From: Bacteroidota bacterium
GTDB taxonomy: Bacteria > Bacteroidota > Bacteroidia > Bacteroidales > UBA10428
DNA: 64,000 bases
Direction: 5' to 3'
Assembly (NCBI GenBank): GCA_016699695.1
Contig: CP065006.1
Coordinates: forward strand, 3,286,001 to 3,350,000
In this document: in pieces, positions 35,676 through 43,244 of the stretch
How positions within the stretch are numbered: position 1 is the stretch's first letter
Layout: each line of letters starts with the position of its first letter
Position numbers and translations under genes: made by a program
Notes under the pieces: generated by a model
Database searches by the model: none
Seen by the model: the letters and a program-made list of their open reading frames with translations, nothing else
Told to the model about the DNA's origin: nothing

Positions 35676-36377
35676 TTAATTCTTCAATCCGGTTTCCAAT
35701 TTATTTCTAACTTCTCTTAATACCTTTTTATGCACTCTATCTTTGTATTCCTCAATGAATTCAATGACAGATTCGTTGTCGATTTTTGCCAATTCACGTA
35801 AAGCCCAGGAAAGTGCTTTTACAATCATATCATTATGGTCGTCAACAACTAACCGACAAATTTCAACTGTCCTTTTGCTATCACCATGTCCACCTCTTGC
35901 CTTTTGATTTAAAGAAACGGTCGCCACAACAGCTATTCGCCTAATCCAAAAATCGTTAGAAGTCAAATAGCCTTTAACTTTTTCTGTGCTAATCAGATTC
36001 TCCCTCCAGGCACATCCAACCACTATGGCTCCAAAATAGTCAACGGAAAGCCAATTGTCCAGATTTTTCTCAATGCTTTCAATGAAATTCTCTGTGAGCG
36101 CTTTATAAAGATTCTTTTCTGTCTGTAAATATTCAAATGCTATTTGTTGTAATTCAAATACATCCTCGTCAATAAGTTGTTTTATTAAATCTAATTTTTC
36201 CTGGTTTTTAAAAGATTTAGTCTGTTTGCATAATTCTTTGAGAACTAACTTTAAATTGGGAACAGTGACTCCGATAACTTGCATTTTTGTCGGATATGAC
36301 GTTTTCGCAAATTCAATCCGCTTATCATCAGCAAATCCCTCAAGTGATTCCTTAATGTCTTTAATCAAACCTTTCAT
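35676..36377 (-). CDS. DNA alkylation repair protein (AlkD-like)
   Basis: 233-residue HEAT-repeat-like protein of the DNA_alkylation family, which excises N3- and N7-alkylated purines. It is all-helical, with the family's conserved segments GVTVPNLKLVLKEL (about 35), LDNWLSVDYFG (about 105), NDFWIRRIAVV (about 138) and ALSWALRELAK (about 190). The ATG at 36377 is taken as start; an in-frame TTG four codons earlier is also possible. It opens the second accessory patch, is AT-rich compared with recG, and 80 bases separate it from the esterase lipoprotein gene upstream. Confidence 0.88.
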   Translation of the reverse strand: MKGLIKDIKESLEGFADDKRIEFAKTSYPTKMQVIGVTVPNLKLVLKELCKQTKSFKNQEKLDLIKQLIDEDVFELQQIAFEYLQTEKNLYKALTENFIESIEKNLDNWLSVDYFGAIVVGCAWRENLISTEKVKGYLTSNDFWIRRIAVVATVSLNQKARGGHGDSKRTVEICRLVVDDHNDMIVKALSWALRELAKIDNESVIEFIEEYKDRVHKKVLREVRNKLETGLKN

Positions 36378-36457
36378 TCCTATAATCAAATGGTTCTGTT
36401 TGCAATTTCTCGTTTAAACTGACACAACTTTAATATAATTCAATGTAAAACTATAAC

Positions 36458-37270
36458 TTATCGATATTTCAATGAATGGTTGAAAAGCCAATTTAGTAGG
36501 GTTTCATCAGTATAACAGGGGTCAGGGGTATGCCCCATATTGGTATACTCGCTATAATTAAACATCTGATAACCAGAGCGGGTAAGTGTTACTGTGGTTC
36601 TTTCATAACCTGTTTTGTTATCAGAAGTATTTGTTTCTATGGCATTATTATTACATTCATAATTCCGCATGTATTCTAATGCATCTCGGGCAACTTGTAC
36701 TCTGGTTTCAGTATCTGAAAGTCCTATATGGTACCAAACTGCAGTTTGCTGTGCAATTTCATTTCCCAAATCAGATTGACTTTGACCTGCAACACGTATT
36801 ATTGCTGCAAAATACATTCCTTCGGCAACCATACCCTTTGCCAAAGGGTAACTGCTGGAACCACCGTAAGAAAACCCCGTCAGATAAATCCGATTCGAAT
36901 CTATCCGGTATCCTGCATTTATTGCACTTCTTATCCATTGTGCAAGAACTTGTCCATCGGATTCTGAACTCATTTGGTAATCAATAACAAATGCCGGATA
37001 ATCTTTTGCTACTGTTTGATAATATCTTTCGCCTTCGCCCCACATGCCAGATACCAGTATAGGGTAATATCTCGATTCATTCGCTTCCTTTTCATAGCCC
37101 CAGGGACCCTGAAAGCTAAAATTCTCATGCACGTATTCAATTGGTGCATCAGAGGTATCAAATGTCTCTTTCGGATTTAAATCCACCACAGGGTCGGTGC
37201 TTGATTTTTCGCAGGAGACTATTGATAGAAGGCAAGTAATTGCAATTAAAAACAGGTTTGTTTTTTTCAT
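36458..37270 (-). CDS. alpha/beta-hydrolase lipoprotein (PHB depolymerase/esterase type)
   Basis: 270-residue predicted lipoprotein with lipobox SIVSC (Cys about 20). The hydrolase fold carries a nucleophile elbow GFSYGG (Ser about 150), a region VWYHIGLSDTETR that should hold the acid, and a His in MGHTPDPCYTDETLLNWLF. The arrangement is that of secreted feruloyl/acetyl-xylan or PHB depolymerase-type esterases. The natural substrate is unknown. It has a 211-base upstream region rich in inverted repeats, shared with the end of the RES gene. Confidence 0.8.
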   Translation of the reverse strand: MKKTNLFLIAITCLLSIVSCEKSSTDPVVDLNPKETFDTSDAPIEYVHENFSFQGPWGYEKEANESRYYPILVSGMWGEGERYYQTVAKDYPAFVIDYQMSSESDGQVLAQWIRSAINAGYRIDSNRIYLTGFSYGGSSSYPLAKGMVAEGMYFAAIIRVAGQSQSDLGNEIAQQTAVWYHIGLSDTETRVQVARDALEYMRNYECNNNAIETNTSDNKTGYERTTVTLTRSGYQMFNYSEYTNMGHTPDPCYTDETLLNWLFNHSLKYR

Positions 37271-37354
37271 TTCTCTTTTTTATGAAACAATTGTATACTA
37301 CTTCGGATTAATGGTTTCGTCTTGTTAATATTTGCGGTAACGGCACAAATATCC

Positions 37355-37379
37355 GTAGTGCGGGATTTCAAGGCACTAC
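37355..37379. repeat. hairpin within a larger imperfect inverted repeat
   Basis: GTAGTGC and GCACTAC form a perfect 7-base stem. The arm GTAGTGCGGG at 37355 is also repeated in inverted, slightly diverged form (CCCCGCATTAC) near 37434-37444. The whole 37355-37444 block is thus a compound palindrome between the RES gene 3' end and the esterase gene. It could be a recombination site or two terminators. Confidence 0.45.
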
Positions 37380-37457
37380 ACTATCAGAACGCTATATTGT
37401 TTACTAAATGCTTTAAAATTGAAATTTAACAAGGTACCCCGCATTACATATATTTAT

Positions 37458-37467
37458 TGTTGGGCAG
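37458..37467 (-). repeat. cassette-border-like inverted repeat, distal side of RES gene
   Basis: TGTTGGGCAG is the exact inverse of CTGCCCAACA at 38733-38742. Read in the RES gene's direction it gives GCCCAAC, matching the integron core form RYYYAAC, 16 bases after the stop codon. Confidence 0.45.
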
Positions 37468-37481
37468 TCGTACTGACGCAA

Positions 37482-38714
37482 TTAAGAATTATGCTTAGTT
37501 AATCCAAAATCGAATTGGAAGTTAACTAGGATGTTTTCATGTTTTATCTCGTCGATTTCCAATACGCAATTATAAAGATAATGGCTATATTTTACCCTAA
37601 ACACTTCACTAAATTTCTGCTCACTTAAATTAGCAGAACTAGGTATCAAATCTGGGTTTAATTTAATTATCTCTCTAACCTTTTTTAAGACGTCAATGTC
37701 TGACCCATTTTCGGTTAACTTCATATTCTTAGATTCCTCTTTCCAGACGATTCTTCCACATGTGCAGGCAATGAATTTGATAATTATCCTAGTATTGTGC
37801 AAATCAAATTCAGGTAAATACCAGTCAACATGGTTATCCTTAACCACTCCAAATTTTTTAATATCTAACTTTTCAATTATCTCAGCCTTATCTGTTATTT
37901 TTACATGAACAACATTCTCAAGATACATATAAGTCTCAACGAATTTAGGATTTATCGCAAAATTGCATGAATTATGGTCATCCAAAACACTGGGATAAAT
38001 TAAAAAAGGGAAAAATACGTGGGTATTAGAATTATATTTATTAAATAGTTGGTAATCTGCCAAAAATGCCGATAGAGGATAAAAATTTTCATCTTTATGT
38101 AAGAACAATTCACATAAGCGGCCATGAAGTCTTTCTAGTTGAATTGAATAATCCTCCCCAAATTGATTTTTATAAAAGTCAAGAAGTTTAGGAAAACTAT
38201 TTGTGAATATATGCCATTGGTTTTTTTGGGACAATTTATCATTAAAAAGAACTCTAAATTCATAGGATTCAGCTTGAAGTTTTGTAGTATCAAATCTCCA
38301 CTTACCAATGTAAAAATCTTCACCTTTTTGAAATCTTTTTGTCTCCAGTAATGCAGTCTTTGGACTATCAGCACCATAGAAAACATTTCTTTTTCTCCAA
38401 TTAGCTCTTTGTACACCTATATCCATATCAATCGGTGGAGCGCCAAACGTTTTTATTTCTCCTAATTGATGCTCATTAATTTGAAAGGCAGGTCTAGCTC
38501 TATACAAAGCCAAATGGTCAAGTAATTTTCGATCTAGAGGTACATGAAGGACTGGTAAATATTTAAACCTATCAAAAAACTCCTTTCTAATATCATCGTA
38601 TTCAAGTTGAACAAAATCCAAATTCTTTAGCTCAGCGATGCCTTTATCAATATCATCAATTGATATAAAAGTATCCTTAATGTTTATATCTAGAAAAGGT
38701 AGTTTCAATTCCAT
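37482..38714 (-). CDS. RES-domain protein without adjacent antitoxin
   Basis: 410-residue protein. The RES domain, found in NAD+-degrading toxins, lies at about residues 68-245. Its name-giving residues are visible: Arg in LYRARP (72/74), Glu in ALLET (124) and Ser in YPSV (242). Canonical RES toxins are about 150-230 residues and paired with an Xre/DUF2384 antitoxin. This one has about 65 extra residues in front and about 165 behind, and no such antitoxin beside it. The C-terminal extension includes FIACTCGRIVWK and may be self-inhibiting or confer another role. The gene is clearly AT-richer than its neighbours and bounded by a 10-bp inverted repeat, pointing to horizontal acquisition. Confidence 0.75.
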   Translation of the reverse strand: MELKLPFLDINIKDTFISIDDIDKGIAELKNLDFVQLEYDDIRKEFFDRFKYLPVLHVPLDRKLLDHLALYRARPAFQINEHQLGEIKTFGAPPIDMDIGVQRANWRKRNVFYGADSPKTALLETKRFQKGEDFYIGKWRFDTTKLQAESYEFRVLFNDKLSQKNQWHIFTNSFPKLLDFYKNQFGEDYSIQLERLHGRLCELFLHKDENFYPLSAFLADYQLFNKYNSNTHVFFPFLIYPSVLDDHNSCNFAINPKFVETYMYLENVVHVKITDKAEIIEKLDIKKFGVVKDNHVDWYLPEFDLHNTRIIIKFIACTCGRIVWKEESKNMKLTENGSDIDVLKKVREIIKLNPDLIPSSANLSEQKFSEVFRVKYSHYLYNCVLEIDEIKHENILVNFQFDFGLTKHNS

Positions 38715-38732
38715 CGACGATCTATTTGTATG

Positions 38733-38742
38733 CTGCCCAACA
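38733..38742 (-). repeat. cassette-border-like inverted repeat, proximal side of RES gene
   Basis: On the minus strand this reads TGTTGGGCAG. It contains GTTGGGC, matching the integron core GTTRRRY, 20 bases before the RES start codon, the position expected at a cassette's leading edge. Confidence 0.45.
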
Positions 38743-38791
38743 TATTTATATCAGCAAGTTTGCCACAGCAGGTTAAAAACTTCCTGCTGTT

Positions 38792-39628
38792 TTAAACTAT
38801 TTCCAGCCGTTCCTTCACTTCGCTTGATTTCGATTTAAGGTTTATTTTATCTGCAACGTCTTTGGTGAAAAAATAGAGGTTAAGCTTGTATACCAGCATG
38901 TTGGCACGGGTAATGTTTTTGTGCTTTTTCGACATGTGGTAACCATTAATAATGCCGGATATTTTCAGGTCGCCCTGGGTATTGATTTTTTTAAGGCTAA
39001 ATGGTTTACGCAGGGTGTTGTCGACTTTTTTAAACTCGAAACTACTTACAAAGCGCCTCATTCTTCCTGCCGCTACTTCGAAAGGCGCTTCTGGAATGGG
39101 AATGATTCTGCCGCCTTTGTGCCAGTTTTCGCCCGATTTTATACGCGATATCTGCATATCGCTTACACCAAACGTATTCGCAATATGCCGGAGCGATTTG
39201 TTTTCGGCCAACAACTGCTTAATCTGTTTTACATCTTCGGGTGTGAGTTTGGCATTTCGGGGTTTGCTTTCTCTCAAACGCAGGTTGTTAATATGTATGT
39301 TTTCGGGATTGTTATCGTTCCATTCAATGGTAAACTTTTTTCTTTTCGAGGGCCACAAACCATAGCTCGTGCACAACAGTTTTTCGACCGAGGCAGTGGT
39401 GAATTTTCCCTTGTCGTTTATAAGACCCACTTGGGTCCACCGACCTTGCTGCTTGGCTTTAAACTTTTGCACTTTACTTTCCTTCAGGTATTTAGCTTCC
39501 GGATTGGCAGCAAGCCATTCTTCTTCTTTTTTGCTGATAGGCACCACTCTGTATATTCTTCCATCCTGACTAATCACGTATCGGGAAAAACCAGGCATGG
39601 GTGCACAGCTAACTCCATTAATTGTCAT
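38792..39628 (-). CDS. NUMOD4/HNH-like protein with helix-turn-helix
   Basis: 278 residues from the ATG at 39628; an in-frame TTG five codons earlier is less likely. The N-terminal part (about 5-35; YVISQDGRIYRV) resembles the NUMOD4 DNA-binding module of homing endonucleases. Residues about 100-118 (NDNNPENIHINNLRL) resemble the C-terminal part of an HNH finger, but the catalytic His pair is not evident. Residues about 128-168 form a helix-turn-helix (LRHIANTFGVSDMQISRIKSG). It is probably a DNA-binding protein derived from a homing endonuclease rather than an active nuclease. The 3' end abuts the RES cassette-like block. Its base composition looks closer to the chromosome average than the RES gene. 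Confidence 0.6.
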   Translation of the reverse strand: MTINGVSCAPMPGFSRYVISQDGRIYRVVPISKKEEEWLAANPEAKYLKESKVQKFKAKQQGRWTQVGLINDKGKFTTASVEKLLCTSYGLWPSKRKKFTIEWNDNNPENIHINNLRLRESKPRNAKLTPEDVKQIKQLLAENKSLRHIANTFGVSDMQISRIKSGENWHKGGRIIPIPEAPFEVAAGRMRRFVSSFEFKKVDNTLRKPFSLKKINTQGDLKISGIINGYHMSKKHKNITRANMLVYKLNLYFFTKDVADKINLKSKSSEVKERLEIV

Positions 39629-39732
39629 ACTTGTTTTTATCAAAATTAAAGACTAGCGAGAAGGAGAACTGAGAGTAGAAACAAATATAGAAATATTTTT
39701 AATTCCAAACGATAAGAATGTTTTCCAAAGGG

Positions 39733-40758
39733 TTAATCATAAAAAAGTTGAGCTGGCAGAGGCACCAGTTTTACAGGTTTTATATCGCGTCGCGCACCTT
39801 CGAAATAGAAAACCAACGAAAACTCATGTGCTTTGCTTTTATTTGAGGTTACGGATCTCATAAGCTGATCGTAGGAATAAGTGAAGGAATAACCCTGTTG
39901 CCTGATTCCGACAATCCATACCAAGGCTTTGTATGCATTTTGGGTAGTCTCCAGAGCTAGGTTATGCTGGTAACGGTAGTTTATTCCCACAAAAATAGGT
40001 TTTGCATACAAGCTGATTCCAGCAGACGCCTCCAGGTATTTATTCTGCCAGGTAAATCCAGCCAACGGACCTATTCCTGAAATAGGTTTCAAATCTCCCA
40101 TTTTATTTATTCTTCGCCTGGAGCTTGTTTTATTAATAGGAATGAAGCTACCCATCATAAAACAAAGTTTTGTAGGGTAAGTACTGGATGCTCCTGCAAA
40201 GTTTTCCTTTGGCTGATTCAGATAATCGGCAGAAAGGCTCATCCAGGTTTGATGGTTGTATAAAATTATACCAGCAGCCACAGCCGGGAAATAGGAATTT
40301 TCTTTTAGGTTTTGTTCAGCACTGGCCTGCCCTGTGTAGCCAGAGTTATTGTATTGATCGGGATATTTCAAACTTTGGCTGGGAGTATGTCGCTGATTGA
40401 ACGAAACAGCCAACCCGCCTTTTACCCACGATTTTTCGTTTAATTGTATGCTATGCGAATAATTTACCTGAAGTTTTAAATGGGTCAGAGCTTCGGTATG
40501 CTGATAAAAGAATACACCGATTCCATTGGGTTGATGGTGTATTTTGTAATCGAAATGCACCAGCGAATTGAGTATATTAGTTTCATCAGAAGGGCTCATC
40601 AACCGAAAAGTGCTTCCAGCCCTGGCTTGTTTCGCATCGCCTGCAAATGCCGGGTTAAGGTATTGAGGTGCCGAATAAAATTGCGCAAAATGGTTTTCCT
40701 GTCCTTCAGCAAGCACTGCAGCAAAACCTAAAATAATATATAACAATAATCGAGGCAT
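39733..40758 (-). CDS. PorP/SprF-family type IX secretion outer-membrane protein
   Basis: 341-residue predicted outer-membrane beta-barrel with a signal peptide of about 18 residues. The mature start HFAQFYSAPQYLNPAFAG is the signature of the PorP/SprF family, which helps type IX secretion cargo reach or stay on the surface. The remaining sequence alternates hydrophobic strands with polar loops. The gene follows directly, with no gap, on a gene for a secreted protein with the gliding-type C-terminal domain, the usual pairing of a barrel and its cargo. Confidence 0.9.
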   Translation of the reverse strand: MPRLLLYIILGFAAVLAEGQENHFAQFYSAPQYLNPAFAGDAKQARAGSTFRLMSPSDETNILNSLVHFDYKIHHQPNGIGVFFYQHTEALTHLKLQVNYSHSIQLNEKSWVKGGLAVSFNQRHTPSQSLKYPDQYNNSGYTGQASAEQNLKENSYFPAVAAGIILYNHQTWMSLSADYLNQPKENFAGASSTYPTKLCFMMGSFIPINKTSSRRRINKMGDLKPISGIGPLAGFTWQNKYLEASAGISLYAKPIFVGINYRYQHNLALETTQNAYKALVWIVGIRQQGYSFTYSYDQLMRSVTSNKSKAHEFSLVFYFEGARRDIKPVKLVPLPAQLFYD

Positions 40759-42108
40759 TTATCTTAGGAGTGTAAATTGTCCCTTGGCCGAATAATAAGC
40801 TCCCGCTTCATCCATAAATTCCGCATTCCAATAATAGATGCCATTGGGGGCAGGTGTATCTTTGAGCATTCCATCCCAGGGATCTGATCCGTAACGTTCC
40901 ATGATCAATTCCCCTGTGGAAAAAAAGATTTTCAGTTTTAAGTTGAAATAGTGCCCGTACAGTAACAGGTAGTCGTTGATGCCATCGTTGTTGGGGGTAA
41001 AGGCCTCCGGCACATGCAACTCGGCTTTGCATTCTGCCAATGCCCTTATTTCGCCTTCATTCGAGCATCCAAAGGGTGTGGTTTCGATATAGCTATAAGT
41101 TCCCGGACCGCTGATAGCAAGTGTGGTGCCAGTGTAATTGGCTTCGGGCCAATACAAACTGTTTTCCATTACTGTTGAGGGCTGTAAGTAGGCCAATTGG
41201 CCAGGAGGAAAACATATGAGCGTATCGTAATTGGTTTTTACAACAGGAAGCTCGTTCACCAGTATGTTCATTTCTACCCGATTACTTAGGCAGCCGTTAA
41301 GCGAGTCACGTACTGTAAGTCCTAGTGTGTGGCTCCCTGCCTGCAGCCATATTAGTGCATTGGAAGAATCATAGGGCACAGAATCCTCCATGATGAATGC
41401 CGCTGCCGGTGTACCCCAGATATAGCTGGAAGGCAAGTTGGATGAAGCCACAAAAACGGACTCGTCGTTCAGACAAAATAACGAATCACCATTCAAGGTA
41501 GCTACCGGGATTTGATGGATAAGTAAAAAGCCTGTCCCACTGAGGCTCACAGTACAGTTTTCATCGGTAAGCGAAATGAGTTCAACAACCAGGCTGCTAT
41601 CTTTAACAATTTCATTTTTATTAGCCTCAAATACCTGAGTAATCTGTTGCTCATTGTTTAACAAATAGGTGAGTTCCCAGCTTGCTTCACCTCTGAAATT
41701 AACTACAAGTGGAACAATATCTTCGTTGCTACAATAGGTTCCTCCCCCGGTTAGCCAGGCATTGGGCAGGTCGTACCACCGCAGGTTGAATGCAATAAGG
41801 GTATCTATCACATCCAAAGTATCCATGGTGTTTATGTCGATAATACCAAACTGGGTAAAGCTATATATGCCAGGTTCTTTTGCATAAAAACTTCTGGTGC
41901 CCATAACCAATTCCTTATGGTAGCCATTTTGGTTAATACTATAGTCGAAGTAGCCAAAAAGGGCGCCCTCCAACTCGATGGTAACGAGCACAGAATCCCC
42001 GGGACAAATAAGGCTGTCGGAGAAAGTTATTTTTTGAGCAAATAGACCAATCGGCATAAAAAAAAGCAACAAGCAAGTGAGATGTAAATCAAATCGAATA
42101 AATTGCAT
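40759..42108 (-). CDS. secreted protein with gliding motility-associated C-terminal domain
   Basis: 449 residues from ATG 42108, chosen because a signal peptide (LLLFFMPIGLFAQ) follows; an upstream in-frame ATG would put 26 polar residues before it. The mature part consists of Ig/PKD-like beta domains with several cysteines. The end is a classic gliding-associated C-terminal (CHU_C) domain: VPEAFTPNNDGINDYLL, then W-D-G and P-N-G-I-Y-Y-W. It is the likely cargo for the PorP/SprF protein encoded immediately downstream. The intergenic region on its 5' side (to 42299) contains no other gene. Confidence 0.88.
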   Translation of the reverse strand: MQFIRFDLHLTCLLLFFMPIGLFAQKITFSDSLICPGDSVLVTIELEGALFGYFDYSINQNGYHKELVMGTRSFYAKEPGIYSFTQFGIIDINTMDTLDVIDTLIAFNLRWYDLPNAWLTGGGTYCSNEDIVPLVVNFRGEASWELTYLLNNEQQITQVFEANKNEIVKDSSLVVELISLTDENCTVSLSGTGFLLIHQIPVATLNGDSLFCLNDESVFVASSNLPSSYIWGTPAAAFIMEDSVPYDSSNALIWLQAGSHTLGLTVRDSLNGCLSNRVEMNILVNELPVVKTNYDTLICFPPGQLAYLQPSTVMENSLYWPEANYTGTTLAISGPGTYSYIETTPFGCSNEGEIRALAECKAELHVPEAFTPNNDGINDYLLLYGHYFNLKLKIFFSTGELIMERYGSDPWDGMLKDTPAPNGIYYWNAEFMDEAGAYYSAKGQFTLLR

Positions 42109-42298
42109 GCAGTTTTTTGTCAAAGTTGAAAATATTACGTTAGTGTTAAAAGTGTTTTTAATTTTTTTTGCTGTGTAATCAAACAATTTTTTAAAGCAGT
42201 GGTTTGTTTTTTAGTGAATCTGATATTCGATGCATTGGCATTTACATGATATTGGGAATTCAAAGAGTTTATCAAATAAAAAAATATTTGCACGAAAA

Positions 42299-42388
42299 GA
42301 GCATGATTCGTAAAACACAAACAAGGATGAATTTTCATCATGCGAGTTCCATCCGACCTTAATAAGAAATTATTTACGAATGAAAATA
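42299..42388 (+). promoter_or_regulatory. repeated leader element, copy B (candidate cis-regulatory RNA)
   Basis: Same 81-base element as 5003-5083, ending at the ATG at 42380. Here ATTCGTAAA at 42306-42314 pairs perfectly (9 bases) with TTTACGAAT at 42373-42381, covering A and U of the start codon. The hairpin GATGA (42326-42330)/TCATC (42335-42339) is kept while its 4-base loop changes from AAAT to ATTT. The start-codon stem keeps pairing through a U-G to U-A change relative to copy A. CATCC at 42350-42354 can pair with GGATG at 42325-42329 as an alternative fold. It does not contain the conserved boxes of a cobalamin riboswitch, despite lying before a cobalamin gene. Confidence 0.6.
42303..42362 (+). 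CDS. putative 19-residue leader peptide (uORF)
   Basis: ATG at 42303 to TAA at 42360 encodes a basic 19-residue peptide whose second half reads MNFHHASSIRP. Copy A at 5031-5069 encodes MKIHHASSIRPY in the matching position, but its first ATG (5007) is cut short by an in-frame TAA. The uORF stop is 17 bases before the main start codon, so ribosomes translating it would open the stem over that start. Coding status is inferred; the high nucleotide identity alone would also preserve the peptide. Confidence 0.35.
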   Translation: MIRKTQTRMNFHHASSIRP

Positions 42389-42940
42389 TATACTAAAACA
42401 GGCGATAAGGGCACTACAGCGCTGGTAGGCGGAAGAAGGGTAGAAAAAAATCATGTGCGCATTGAAGCCTATGGTACTGCCGACGAATTGATTGCGCATC
42501 TGGCCTATTTACGTGACTCTGTGCAGCATAAGGCTACTGCTGATTTTTTGTTGGGCCTACTCGACGATCTTATGGTTGCTTCGTCTGTTCTGGCAGCAGG
42601 AAGCGATGATTTGCTCGACAAATTACCCATGCTTAGCCAGAAAAGCATACTAAAGCTTGAAAACGAAATAGATAAACTTGAAAATGAACTGCCGCCATTA
42701 AACTCCTTCATTTTACCCGGTGGGCATCCGGCTGTTTCTCTATGTCATGTGAGCCGAACGGTATGTCGAAGAACAGAACGTCGTATTTACGATGTGATGG
42801 AGCAAGAATCTTTGCCTGAGGTTATCGCGGTGTATTTCAATCGTTTATCAGACTATTTGTTTGTGCTTTCGCGCTGGTTAGGCGTGTTTTTTTCTGTCGA
42901 CGAGATTAAATGGATACCAAAGTTGGATAACAGATATTAA
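42380..42940 (+). CDS. cob(I)alamin adenosyltransferase, PduO type
   Basis: 186-residue trimeric cytosolic enzyme transferring the adenosyl group of ATP to cobalamin to make coenzyme B12. The ATP loop KIYTKTGDKGTT begins at residue 2, IEAYGTADEL follows, and the family signature SLCHVSRTVCRRTER (about 118-132) and LNRLSDYLFVLSRW (about 153) are present. Length and motifs are normal. In Bacteroidota it supplies methylmalonyl-CoA mutase for propionate formation. Preceded by leader copy B. The DUF2795 gene behind it has its own promoter, so it is probably monocistronic. Confidence 0.95.
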   Translation: MKIYTKTGDKGTTALVGGRRVEKNHVRIEAYGTADELIAHLAYLRDSVQHKATADFLLGLLDDLMVASSVLAAGSDDLLDKLPMLSQKSILKLENEIDKLENELPPLNSFILPGGHPAVSLCHVSRTVCRRTERRIYDVMEQESLPEVIAVYFNRLSDYLFVLSRWLGVFFSVDEIKWIPKLDNRY

Positions 42941-42952
42941 TTTTTATATTTG
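42922..42952 (+). promoter_or_regulatory. Bacteroidota-type promoter of the DUF2795 gene
   Basis: GTTG at 42922-42925, a 19-base spacer and TATATTTG at 42945-42952 fit the consensus. The -33 part lies inside the 3' end of the adenosyltransferase gene. Transcription would start near 42959, 30 bases before the ATG. Confidence 0.65.
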
Positions 42953-42988
42953 CAACTTTTTAAAGAATACCTTAAAATCTCATAAATT

Positions 42989-43210
42989 ATGTATTGGACT
43001 CTTGAATTAGCGTCAAAATTAGAGGATGCACCTTGGCCAGCCAGCAAAGATGAATTGATTGATTTTGCAATTCGATCGGGTGCACCGCTTGAAGTAATTG
43101 AGAACCTCCAGGAGATAGAAGATGAAGGTGAGATTTACGAAAGCATTGAGGATATATGGCCCGATTATCCCAGCAAAGATGACTTCTTTTTTAATGAAGA
43201 CGAATATTAA
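42989..43210 (+). CDS. small acidic DUF2795 protein
   Basis: 73-residue, strongly acidic protein. LEDAPWPASKDELIDFAIRSG (taken as two parts: LEDAPWPA and KDELIDFAIRSG) and the helical VIENLQEI segment match the DUF2795 family, which is short, highly expressed and conserved in Bacteroidota. The tail after about residue 50 is nearly all Asp, Glu, Ser and aromatic residues. No enzymatic role is known. It has a good promoter and a strong terminator, so it is a monocistronic unit. Confidence 0.88.
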   Translation: MYWTLELASKLEDAPWPASKDELIDFAIRSGAPLEVIENLQEIEDEGEIYESIEDIWPDYPSKDDFFFNEDEY

Positions 43211-43216
43211 AACAGA

Positions 43217-43244
43217 AACGGGCAGCGATTGCCCGTTTTTTTTT
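43217..43244 (+). terminator. rho-independent terminator after DUF2795 gene
   Basis: AACGGGCA/TTGCCCGTT forms an 8-base stem with a 4-base loop followed by nine T, directly after the stop codon and overlapping the 3' border of the convergent OstA-like gene. Confidence 0.9.

Noticed and set aside
38921..39649. Plus-strand frame of 242 codons opposite the NUMOD4-like gene
   Set aside because: The minus-strand reading contains a recognisable HTH and NUMOD4-like motif; the opposite reading shows only hydrophobic/aromatic low-information sequence.
42187..42379. Cobalamin riboswitch before the adenosyltransferase gene
   Set aside because: The conserved B12-box-like core is not visible and the leader is too short; the same leader also precedes a gene unrelated to cobalamin.
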